Notes under the pieces: generated by a model
What the model was told of the DNA's origin: nothing
The model's input: the letters and a program-made list of their open reading frames with translations, nothing else
Database searches by the model: none
Position numbers and translations under genes: made by a program
Shown here: piece after piece, positions 1 through 5,875 of the stretch
How positions within the stretch are numbered: position 1 is the stretch's first letter
How the letters are laid out: each line of letters opens with the position of its first letter
Origin: Candidatus Pacearchaeota archaeon
GTDB lineage: Archaea; Nanoarchaeota; Nanoarchaeia; Pacearchaeales; GW2011-AR1
Length of the DNA: 10,029 nucleotides
Direction: 5' to 3'
NCBI GenBank assembly: GCA_002690445.1
Contig: NZER01000238.1
Span: forward strand, 1 to 10,029

Positions 1-1881
1 GGCACAGCAACGCTTGCGGGTGGCTCGCTGCCAAACATTGCCGATAAACTTGCGTTGGGTGCGAAGCTGGATTCTGGCACAACAAACACTTCAAATTTCG
101 ATGGGGTTCTGTATCGGGCGAGGTTGTGGAATAAGAGTTTGACCGCAGCGGAGGTCACGGCGAGCTACGAGAACGCTACCGTGCCGTTTGCCGACCAGTA
201 TGGGGTGCAGACGAACAAGATTACTGGTGCTGTTGACAAAAACTGGGGAACCGCCCAAGCGGATACTGGCAACGATGCGACAGACCGAGCCACATTTAAC
301 ACTAATTACGTTTGGAATACTGATGGCAACATTACTGACATTAGTGTTGCGAGCAATGTTCTGCAATTTACCTCCGGTTCGACGAGTTTGGGGATATATC
401 ATCCGGTAACATTCGTTGCGGGCAAACGCTACCGGCTCGTAATCGGAACTGGAACAATTACCGGCACATTTAAGGTGCGAGCTTGGATTGGCAGTTATGT
501 TGATTTGGCAACACTTACTGCTTCCTCCACTAATGTTATTGATTTTGTTGCACCGGTAGGGTTGAGCAACTTCATCTACATTAACGCCACCTCGGCTGGA
601 ACAATTCAACTCAACGCAGCGAGTGTCAGCACTGAATTGGTTGCCTCTGGAGTGGTGGCTGATTACGACCTAGCTTTCGCCAACCCGACCCAATCGTTGA
701 TGGTGCAAGACCGCGCTGGTGCGGCAGACGGCACGGCCTCGGCAACGGGTGTGGCTCAAGTCACGCCGATTGAGCAGTTGAACTCTAAAGCGGCTCGCAT
801 AGGAACGACTGCGGCGACACCGGCAGATGGGGAATTGTTGGTGAGTGGCTATGCTGAAGTTACCGGCAACATTCGGGCGAATGCTTCCGATGGCAGCGGG
901 TTCGAGCTTACCGGCACGACTAGCAGTGTAGCGTCTGGGATGGTCAGAGCCGGTTCTACTGGCGTTGCGTTGCGAACCGACACGACAGACCGCCTCACCA
1001 TCGACTCGGCTGGCCTCGTGCTTGTGGATGGCGCAGCTACTCCGGCTGCGACTGGGTATGGGTTTGACGGTTGGACGCCAGAGTTGCAGCAACTTGGAAC
1101 CCAAGGCATTGCTACTGTTCGCGCGGCAGCAGACGTTTATGGTGGTTCGCTGCATCTTGCAAAAAGCAGAGGAACTATCGCTTCCCCAACCATCGCCGTT
1201 GACGGTGACCGTGCCGGTTCAGTTTTTTTTGAGGCATACGATGGCACTGACTTCAGAAATTATGTCGGTGCGGTCGAGTGTTTTATGGATGGCACTGTTT
1301 CGACTAACAACACTCTCGGCAGATTGGTTTTTTCAACGACAGCGTATGGTTCGAATGAGTTGACCGAAAGATTGAGAATTGATTCGGCGGGCCTCGCGAC
1401 ATTCTCGAACGGGATTGCGTTCACGCAGACCGACACAAGCGCAACCGGCGCGGCGACAACAAGCTCAACGCTTGACCATTATGAGGAAGGCACTTGGACA
1501 CCTACGCTCGGCGGCTCAACTACCAACCCAACTGTCACCTATGCCGTCCAGCAAGGTATTTACACCAGAGTCGGCAACCTTGTGACGGTGAGGTGGTCAG
1601 TCGGCACAAGTGCAAACACGGGAGGTGCTGGATACATCCTAATCAACGGACTGCCGTTCACGCAGAACGCTGGTGCGCAGTACAGAACCATCTCTCCTAT
1701 TATGGGATACGGTTTAGATGTTGCATCTACCACATATCAACTCGCCGCCACCGGCAACACCAGTACAACCTATTTTTACTTGCTTGAGTCTAGGGATGCA
1801 ACCTCTTGGGTTACCTCCAGTTGGACGCAAGCAACGGCTGCGGAGGTTTATTTTAACGGCGTGGCTCAATTTTGGGTATAA
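1..1881 (+). CDS. Tail fibre / receptor-binding protein, 5' partial
   Basis: The frame is open from base 1, so the start lies upstream; 626 residues are visible. A TTG at 55 could start it but would cut through a domain, so I do not use it. Residues about 15-58 look like the end of a LamG/concanavalin-like lectin domain (FDGVLYRARLWNKSLTAAEV). Residues about 80-215 form a beta-rich segment resembling a carbohydrate-binding module (AGKRYRLVIGTG, then TIQLNAASVSTEL). A repetitive fibre shaft follows, with two TxRLxIDSAGL motifs (985-1017 and 1363-1395). The C-terminal 130 residues start at EEGTWTPTLGG (residue 495), a head domain I recognise from many phage fibres. The inferred role is binding surface glycans of the host as a trimer at the tail tip. 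There is no GATC site in the gene, unlike the tail genes downstream. Family is fairly sure; ligand and trimer state are inferred. Confidence 0.85.
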   Translation, partial: GTATLAGGSLPNIADKLALGAKLDSGTTNTSNFDGVLYRARLWNKSLTAAEVTASYENATVPFADQYGVQTNKITGAVDKNWGTAQADTGNDATDRATFNTNYVWNTDGNITDISVASNVLQFTSGSTSLGIYHPVTFVAGKRYRLVIGTGTITGTFKVRAWIGSYVDLATLTASSTNVIDFVAPVGLSNFIYINATSAGTIQLNAASVSTELVASGVVADYDLAFANPTQSLMVQDRAGAADGTASATGVAQVTPIEQLNSKAARIGTTAATPADGELLVSGYAEVTGNIRANASDGSGFELTGTTSSVASGMVRAGSTGVALRTDTTDRLTIDSAGLVLVDGAATPAATGYGFDGWTPELQQLGTQGIATVRAAADVYGGSLHLAKSRGTIASPTIAVDGDRAGSVFFEAYDGTDFRNYVGAVECFMDGTVSTNNTLGRLVFSTTAYGSNELTERLRIDSAGLATFSNGIAFTQTDTSATGAATTSSTLDHYEEGTWTPTLGGSTTNPTVTYAVQQGIYTRVGNLVTVRWSVGTSANTGGAGYILINGLPFTQNAGAQYRTISPIMGYGLDVASTTYQLAATGNTSTTYFYLLESRDATSWVTSSWTQATAAEVYFNGVAQFWV

Positions 1882-1882
1882 T
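1877..1882 (+). promoter_or_regulatory. Possible -10 box (TATAAT)
   Basis: A perfect TATAAT overlaps the stop codon of the fibre gene. An imperfect -35 (TTAACG, 1853-1858) lies 18 nt upstream. A transcript starting about 7 nt downstream would have only a 4-5 nt leader before the ATG at 1894, and that gene has no visible Shine-Dalgarno site. A chance match in AT-rich sequence is quite possible. Confidence 0.25.
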
Positions 1883-1893
1883 TATTTAGAACA

Positions 1894-2217
1894 ATGGCAT
1901 TAGAAAAGACAGAATCATTGAGGCACGAAGTCGAACCTAACGGGACGGTGTTCGTGGTTACACGCGGCGATGTTTTGGAGGACGGCAAAGTGATTGCCAG
2001 CAACCCCCCACATCGCAAGCCGATTAACCCCGGCGACGATTACAGCGGCGAAGCTGACGAGACAAAAGCGATATGCGCTGCCGTGCAGACTGATGAGGTC
2101 AAAGCGGCATACGCAGCCGACCAAGCCGCCAGAGATGCAGCAGAAGCAGCGGCGGCAGCACCGGCAGCGGAGGAAGCACCAGCGGAGGAATCTAGCGAGG
2201 AGGAATCTTCAGAATGA
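1894..2217 (+). CDS. Small fibre-adjacent protein with acidic Ala/Glu tail
   Basis: The product has 107 aa. It begins MALEKTESLRHEVEPNG and continues through VFVVTRGDVLEDGKVI and PHRKPINPGDDYSGE, a pattern I associate with small phage proteins that often follow tail fibre genes; their function is not established. Residues 1-70 look folded and beta-rich. Residues about 76-107 are a low-complexity Ala/Glu/Ser tail ending ESSEEESSE. The gene starts 12 nt after the fibre stop and has no evident ribosome binding site, so it may depend on readthrough coupling or on the weak promoter candidate just upstream. Its last codons (GAG GAG GAA) form the Shine-Dalgarno site of the next gene, and its TGA overlaps that gene's ATG. 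A role as a fibre accessory or chaperone is only a guess from position. Confidence 0.8.
   Translation: MALEKTESLRHEVEPNGTVFVVTRGDVLEDGKVIASNPPHRKPINPGDDYSGEADETKAICAAVQTDEVKAAYAADQAARDAAEAAAAAPAAEEAPAEESSEEESSE
2197..2205 (+). promoter_or_regulatory. Shine-Dalgarno site for the gene at 2214
   Basis: GAGGAGGAA contains AGGAGG (2198-2203), 10 nt before the ATG at 2214. It is also in-frame coding sequence for Glu-Glu-Glu in the acidic tail of the preceding protein. Confidence 0.75.
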
Positions 2218-2591
2218 TAGAGGTAAACACAAAACCGAAGGCGGGGCTTAACGTCTCGAAGTTAGCGATTAGCCTAAACAGCGCGGCTGAGTTTAATATG
2301 CAATTCAGTGTGGTTGGCTGGGGCAAGTACACCAACGCAGAGGGTGATGATGTGTGGGGCAACAACCCCATCGTCTCGACGCTCTTATTGGTATCCGGTG
2401 CAGCTTGGTCTGGCTGGGTTCCCGGCGCGGCTCCGAGTGATGCGGATTACATTGCCGGCCTAGCGTTGGCCCAGCTTGGGCTTGAACGTGATGACACAGT
2501 TGTTGCGGTTGAACAACCGGCGGCTGAGGAAGAGGCTGAGGTCGAAGAGGTCGAGGAAGAAGCCGAAGAATCTGAAGAAGAGTCCGGGTAA
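2214..2591 (+). CDS. Hypothetical protein with poly-Glu C-terminal tail
   Basis: This 125-aa product is not one I recognise. The N-terminal ~95 residues have a Trp/Gly-containing beta pattern (FSVVGWGKYTNAEGDDVWGN; SGAAWSGWVPGAAPSDADY) and no convincing membrane span or signal peptide. Residues 99-125 are a strongly acidic tail of about 15 Glu in 27 residues. The start is an ATGA overlap with the preceding gene, preceded by a strong AGGAGG at good spacing, so the two are probably translationally coupled and made together. Both proteins end in similar acidic tails, although their folded parts do not look alike. The tail could be an electrostatic mimic, a solubility tag, or a docking site for the very basic protein encoded at 3084; all of these are inference. 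Confidence 0.8.
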   Translation: MIEVNTKPKAGLNVSKLAISLNSAAEFNMQFSVVGWGKYTNAEGDDVWGNNPIVSTLLLVSGAAWSGWVPGAAPSDADYIAGLALAQLGLERDDTVVAVEQPAAEEEAEVEEVEEEAEESEEESG

Positions 2592-2594
2592 GAG

Positions 2595-2750
2595 ATGAGT
2601 TGGCTGGATGACTGCAAGGTGGCTTTTGCCTCAATAACCGGACTCGGAAACTGGCTTGTGGATATTGATCTGGCTTTGAAGGTGGGCATTAGTTGTGCCA
2701 GCCTTTTCTACATAATTTTGAAGTGCATTCAGTTGTTGGATCGGAAATGA
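2595..2750 (+). CDS. 51-aa single-TM protein, candidate small holin
   Basis: This small gene runs from ATG 2595 to TGA 2748-2750. The product begins MSWLDDCKVAFASITGLG and has one hydrophobic stretch at residues about 26-48 (core VGISCASLFYIIL), ending in a basic LLDRK. An N-terminal segment, one TM helix and a short charged C-terminus fit a class III-type holin or another small lysis-associated membrane protein. No sequence family confirms this. It starts 3 nt after the preceding stop, with a purine-rich GAAGAAGAG (2574-2582) upstream, and its stop overlaps the next start as ATGA. Tight packing, the lack of any other way to fill this gap, and coupling to the signal-peptide gene support it being real. 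This is the first gene in the window after the GATC-free stretch and contains GATC at 2667. Confidence 0.65.
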   Translation: MSWLDDCKVAFASITGLGNWLVDIDLALKVGISCASLFYIILKCIQLLDRK

Positions 2751-3082
2751 AAAAGACAATTATATTGATTGGAGCGTTGCTGTTTGTAACGGCAAACGCT
2801 GGAGCTGGTGATCTGTTTGGTGGCGGCTGGAAGCCAAAGCCCAACTTCACCTTGTTTGGCCAAAAGATTTCTTGGAAGCTGCCAAGCCTTTGCTTGGGAG
2901 CCAAGGCCGGTGTGATGCCGGATGCCGGCATCAGTCCGGACGGGCTTAGCTTCAAGATCCCTTATCTGGCTCTCGATCTGCCTTTCCCAAGCCTCACGCT
3001 ATCGGCTGGCAAGGAGAAGGCAAAGGTGGAGCTAAAACTGGGCTCTATCGAAAAGACAGAGCACAAGACTGAAAAGGATTAG
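2747..3082 (+). CDS. Secreted small protein with Sec signal peptide
   Basis: The product has 111 aa. I place the start at ATG 2747 rather than at an in-frame TTG at 2693, because 2747 gives an exact signal peptide (MKKTIILIGALLFVTANAGA, with AxA sites ANA or AGA around residues 16-20) and an ATGA overlap with the 51-aa gene. There is no lipobox Cys. The mature ~91 residues alternate hydrophobic and polar positions as amphipathic beta strands (NFTLFGQKISWKL; LSFKIPYLALDLPF), with Gly/Pro turns and a charged Lys/Glu C-terminus. It should reach the periplasm or outer envelope. Candidate roles are a lysis accessory, spanin-like factor or superinfection-exclusion protein; it lacks the lipoprotein signal expected of an o- or u-spanin. 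I do not recognise a family. Confidence 0.75.
   Translation: MKKTIILIGALLFVTANAGAGDLFGGGWKPKPNFTLFGQKISWKLPSLCLGAKAGVMPDAGISPDGLSFKIPYLALDLPFPSLTLSAGKEKAKVELKLGSIEKTEHKTEKD
2913..2933 (+). repeat. Perfect 9-bp inverted repeat, 3-nt loop
   Basis: TGATGCCGG (2913-2921) and CCGGCATCA (2925-2933) are exact reverse complements around ATG, inside the secreted-protein gene. The stem is GC-rich. No T-tract follows, so it does not look like an intrinsic terminator. It could fold in mRNA or simply reflect repeated Gly/Ala/Pro codons. Confidence 0.5.
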
Positions 3083-3083
3083 G

Positions 3084-3326
3084 ATGGCAGACCGAAAGGC
3101 CAAGGGCGGCAAGAAGCTGACTCAATTAGGGCGAAGGCGTAAGCCGGCTGCTCCTCGCAGCAAGGTGAGAGCTCCACGCCCCCGCGACTATAGGAAAGAA
3201 TCGGGTGCGACACTTGCCCCTAGTGAGCTTTCAACTTTAAGGAGGGCAATACGGAAAGAATCGGGTGCAGCGGTTTCAGCCAAGGAGTTAAGAGATTTTT
3301 TAAGACGTAAACCGAGAAGAAAGTAA
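3084..3326 (+). CDS. Highly basic small protein with tandem 20-aa repeat
   Basis: The product has 80 aa, 28 of them Lys or Arg (35%) and only 7 acidic, giving a net charge of about +21. The N-terminal half is disordered-looking and rich in K/R/P (GGKKLTQLGRRRKPAAPRSK). Residues 37-56 and 57-76 are an adjacent 20-residue repeat of consensus RKESGAxxxxxELxxxxRR, each probably a short helix. The start is 1 nt after the preceding stop, with AAAAGGA (3072-3078) at about 5 nt. Nucleic-acid binding is the natural inference, for example packaged DNA or RNA, or it could bind the acidic tails encoded at 1894-2591. No known fold is recognised, and I cannot tell whether it is a virion component. Confidence 0.75.
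   Translation: MADRKAKGGKKLTQLGRRRKPAAPRSKVRAPRPRDYRKESGATLAPSELSTLRRAIRKESGAAVSAKELRDFLRRKPRRK
3192..3311 (+). repeat. Two adjacent 60-nt coding repeats
   Basis: Unit 1 is 3192-3251 and unit 2 is 3252-3311. Sixteen bases are identical (GGAAAGAATCGGGTGC at 3193-3208 and 3253-3268), exactly 60 nt apart. The rest of each unit has drifted but keeps the protein pattern RKESGA...EL....RR. Confidence 0.8.
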
Positions 3327-3329
3327 ATT

Positions 3330-3563
3330 ATGTTGAAAAGTAAAACAGTATGGACTTGTATCTTAGGGGCTCTGGGCGGCCTCGCCGGCATCCTCACTTC
3401 GGAGGTTTCTCTTGCCGAAGGTTCCCAGATTATTCTGACGAGCCTTATCGGTTTGTTCCTCCGTCATTCTGTGGCCAAGGGCCAAACGGCTTCTGAGGCT
3501 GCTGTTGTGGCTGCCAGCAAGCCAGCGCCGCTCCCAAAGAAGCGAATCATCAAGAAGGCTTAG
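3330..3563 (+). CDS. Two-TM membrane protein, candidate holin
   Basis: The product has 77 aa. A short basic start (MLKSK) is followed by two hydrophobic segments, residues about 7-24 (VWTCILGALGGLAGIL) and 33-46 (IILTSLIGLFLRH), separated by a short acidic loop (SEVSLAEG). It ends in an Ala/Pro-rich, basic tail (PLPKKRIIKKA). This is the usual layout of class II phage holins, and the KSKTVW start recalls annotated phage holins, but this is topology evidence, not proof. It lies 3 nt after the basic-protein gene with only a weak AG-rich ribosome site. No endolysin gene is in the window, so a complete lysis cassette is not shown. The last codons supply the ribosome site for the fibre gene that follows. 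Confidence 0.75.
   Translation: MLKSKTVWTCILGALGGLAGILTSEVSLAEGSQIILTSLIGLFLRHSVAKGQTASEAAVVAASKPAPLPKKRIIKKA
3553..3558 (+). promoter_or_regulatory. Shine-Dalgarno site that fixes the start at 3568
   Basis: AGAAGG lies 9 nt before ATG 3568. This supports 3568 over the in-frame upstream ATG at 3505, which would add 21 Ser/Arg-rich residues and overlap the holin-like gene by 59 nt. Confidence 0.7.
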
Positions 3564-3567
3564 TCTT

Positions 3568-4686
3568 ATGGGAACCTTTCTCACCAAAGGCACGACATTC
3601 ACCACTGGCGACACGGTAACAGCCAGCGGTCTGAATAACTTGGTGGACAACGCCACGGTGACGGCTGGCTCGATAGGTTCAACGGAGCTGGGAGCTGATT
3701 CTGTTATAAACGGCAAGATCATTGATTCGGCAACTGGATCCGAGCCGGTCACTACCGGCACAATCCGGGCCAACGCAATCAGCAACGCCAAGCTGGCCGG
3801 GATGACTCGCGGCACGGTGAAGGTGGGTGATGCGAGTGGGGATGCGTCTGATCTGGATGTAAAGACTGACAATAATTTTCTTAGTGGAGACGGGACGGAC
3901 ATAAAGAGCAAGACGTTTGACACTGGCACAGCCGGCGACATAACGATCACCAGCACATCATCGGATTTTTATCTTGAGGTTGCGAGCAATTCGATTGCCA
4001 ATGCGATGGTGAAGAATGACGCAATCAACCCGGCGAAGATCTCGCACAGCTCGGACAGCAATCCGGGGGTGATCATTTACGGAGCAAGCGGCACGCCGGC
4101 AGAGCTTACAACGGCTGCAAGCAACTCGGTTCTCACTTCAAACGGGGCCAGTGCTCCGACTTGGGAGTCGGGGCTGGTGGCAAAGGCGGCTATAGAACTG
4201 ACAACTCTGCTTGATGGCAACGGAACTGGAACCGGGAAAACCAGCATAGCCTCTACCCACAATTTCGGCACAGAGCTGACTTCTGGAACCGTAACAAGCA
4301 CAATTAGGTACTATATTGTGGAATATAAGGCCGGGGATGATTTCACCAATATTGGAGCCGGTTCCAACGCCACTGGCGTTGAGTTTGACGCGACCGGAAC
4401 GACCCCAACGACTTGGACAAACGGCAGCCGCTTGGTTGCTTCCCCGGTTTTTTCCGTTAAGGGAGAGCTTGATTTAGTTTTCTCAAGTGCAGTTGCTCAC
4501 GCTCGGTTTGCGGTAATGAGCACCGCCAACTGGACAGACGATACTTCTGTGGTTGCCGATGATTGGGAATATGCTGCTCTTTTCAAGGTGAAAGATAAAA
4601 CAACGGCCGGCTTTACTATAAACTTTCGCACTTACAACGCCAAAACTGCGATCACCCCGTTAAATATTCAGATTTTGGTTTTCTGA
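3568..4686 (+). CDS. Second tail fibre-like structural protein
   Basis: The product has 372 aa. The start at 3568 (MGTFLTKGTTFTTGDTVTAS) has a Shine-Dalgarno site and gives a fibre-type N-terminus with the GDTVTASGLNNLVDNATV pattern seen in many environmental phage fibres. Residues about 33-155 are Ser/Thr/Gly/Asn-rich shaft with recurring short motifs (STELGADSVINGKI; IRANAISNAKLAG; NSIANAMVKNDAINPAKI). Residues about 248-277 hold the pattern YYIVEYKAGDDFTNIGAGSN followed by ATGVEFDATG, which I recall from phage structural proteins. The C-terminal ~80 residues (from SPVFSVKGELDLVF) are a compact beta domain. It probably forms a tail appendage or the piece joining fibres to the tail, given its place just before the adaptor and nozzle genes. 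It is less than 60% as long as the visible part of the first fibre. The structural role is likely; the exact position in the virion is inferred. Confidence 0.75.
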   Translation: MGTFLTKGTTFTTGDTVTASGLNNLVDNATVTAGSIGSTELGADSVINGKIIDSATGSEPVTTGTIRANAISNAKLAGMTRGTVKVGDASGDASDLDVKTDNNFLSGDGTDIKSKTFDTGTAGDITITSTSSDFYLEVASNSIANAMVKNDAINPAKISHSSDSNPGVIIYGASGTPAELTTAASNSVLTSNGASAPTWESGLVAKAAIELTTLLDGNGTGTGKTSIASTHNFGTELTSGTVTSTIRYYIVEYKAGDDFTNIGAGSNATGVEFDATGTTPTTWTNGSRLVASPVFSVKGELDLVFSSAVAHARFAVMSTANWTDDTSVVADDWEYAALFKVKDKTTAGFTINFRTYNAKTAITPLNIQILVF

Positions 4687-4688
4687 CA

Positions 4689-5873
4689 ATGACACTCTCA
4701 GAAATAGCCACATACGTCTGCAACCTTATCGGCAAGACCGATTCGACGAGCGTGACTAGGTGCAAGGAGTATGTCCGGCAGCATCATCAGTTGATTTATG
4801 ATTCAGCTCTCTGGCGTGAGAGTCTGATTGTTGAGCGGGTGACAATGCCGCCGGACGGGCGCGTGACACACATCGAGGTCACTGGAGGCGGCTCCGGCTA
4901 CACATCAGCCCCCTCTGTGGACTTCTCAGCCGGTGCAGCCGGCTATGTGGTTCCAACGGCCACGGCCAAGCTGTTTAATGACACGGTGGGGGAGATCCTC
5001 CTCACCAAGAGCGGCAGCGGTTACGAGGACAATCCTACTGTGACCTTTACCGGCGGGGCCGGCACTGGGGCAACAGCAACGGCATACGCAACGGGTTATA
5101 ATGATGAGCTTATTCTCCCCCAATCAATCGCTCAAGTTCTGGCGATTACGGCAGACGATCAAGAGCTTAGGCCGGAGGATATCATCACGCAGTATATGGT
5201 GGATCCGAGTGCTCTTACGGAGTCTGGCACTGCCAGCAGCTTTTCTCCTATATCTTCTGTGGGTATCAACTTTGATCTCCTTAACGGCAATCTATTTTTT
5301 GATCTGGCCGATGCGGATGATGCTGGGAAGAAGGTCGAGATAGTTGGCCGGCTGTTGGGGGACCCCACTAGGATCTACAAGGAGACTTTAACGCTCGCAG
5401 CAAGCCCGTCAGTCAATTCCAGCTTTGAAAGCTACTCAGAGATCACTTCGCTCTCAAAAGAGGCTACAACGGACACTGTGACGGTCAAGAACATCACCGG
5501 CTACGATAAATTCTATTGGTATAGCTGGGAGACAAAGGCGGAGTTTCAGAGGGCGAAGCTGTACCGCCGGCCAGAGTATGATGCAACCGGCCCGGTTCAG
5601 TTGGTGATCTTGGGCAAGCAGAAGATCCGGCCACTGGTTTCTGACACAGACGCGCCGATGATCAGCGGCATAGACAATGCACTGATCAAGTACGGCACAG
5701 CCGATATGCTGAAGAGGCAGCGGCAGTACGGGAAAGCCCAGCTTGAGACGGGAGAAGGCGACAGACTTTTGACTGTTGCGAGGGATGCGGAAACGAACCA
5801 GACGGCCAAGATAATGAGGATCGTGCCGGACAACTACACAGTGGGCTACACTCGCAATGACTTTGGATTTTAA
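4689..5873 (+). CDS. Head-tail adaptor (T7 gp11-like tail tubular protein A)
   Basis: The product has 394 aa. The helical N-terminus (MTLSEIATYVCNLIGKTD, then YVRQHHQLIYDSALWRESL) and the C-terminal part (LYRRPEYDATGPVQLVILGK, IRPLVSDTDAPMISGIDNAL, ADMLKRQRQYGKAQLE) match what I recognise as adaptor or tail tubular A proteins of podoviruses, which form the ring between portal and nozzle. T7 gp11 is about 200 aa, so this one is much longer. Part of the excess is a two-repeat beta insertion at residues about 58-134, placed between MPPDG and NDELILPQSIAQVLAI. The start is 2 nt after the fibre gene stop with no clear Shine-Dalgarno site, so coupling is likely. It directly precedes the nozzle gene, the expected order. 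The adaptor call is good; use of a T7 name rather than a P22-type name is less certain. Confidence 0.65.
   Translation: MTLSEIATYVCNLIGKTDSTSVTRCKEYVRQHHQLIYDSALWRESLIVERVTMPPDGRVTHIEVTGGGSGYTSAPSVDFSAGAAGYVVPTATAKLFNDTVGEILLTKSGSGYEDNPTVTFTGGAGTGATATAYATGYNDELILPQSIAQVLAITADDQELRPEDIITQYMVDPSALTESGTASSFSPISSVGINFDLLNGNLFFDLADADDAGKKVEIVGRLLGDPTRIYKETLTLAASPSVNSSFESYSEITSLSKEATTDTVTVKNITGYDKFYWYSWETKAEFQRAKLYRRPEYDATGPVQLVILGKQKIRPLVSDTDAPMISGIDNALIKYGTADMLKRQRQYGKAQLETGEGDRLLTVARDAETNQTAKIMRIVPDNYTVGYTRNDFGF
4860..5090 (+). repeat. Two-repeat beta insertion in the adaptor
   Basis: Residues 58-94 (4860-4970) and 98-134 (4980-5090) share the pattern I-x-V/L-T...GSGY..xP.V.F..G.....ATA (GGGSGYTSAPSVDFSAG versus SGSGYEDNPTVTFTGGAG). 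Such GSGY repeats occur in many phage and adhesin surface proteins. They look inserted into one loop of the adaptor and probably project outward. Confidence 0.7.
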
Positions 5874-5875
5874 CT

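Noticed and set aside
670..1155. 161-aa open frame on the - strand in the fibre gene
   Set aside because: Shadow of the fibre reading frame; Ser/Arg/Cys-rich with no domain pattern.
2693..2746. Upstream TTG start for the secreted protein
   Set aside because: It would add 18 residues before a perfect signal peptide and overlap the 51-aa gene; ATG 2747 fits better.
2913..2933. Intrinsic terminator at the inverted repeat
   Set aside because: It is inside a coding gene and no T-tract follows the stem.
3505..3567. Upstream ATG start for the second fibre
   Set aside because: The added residues are Ser/Arg-rich shadow of the holin-like gene; ATG 3568 has a good ribosome site and a fibre-like N-terminus.
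3363..3956. 197-aa open frame on the - strand
   Set aside because: It overlaps two well-supported + strand genes, has no ribosome site, and its Val/Ser/Pro-rich composition is what the complement of fibre codons produces.
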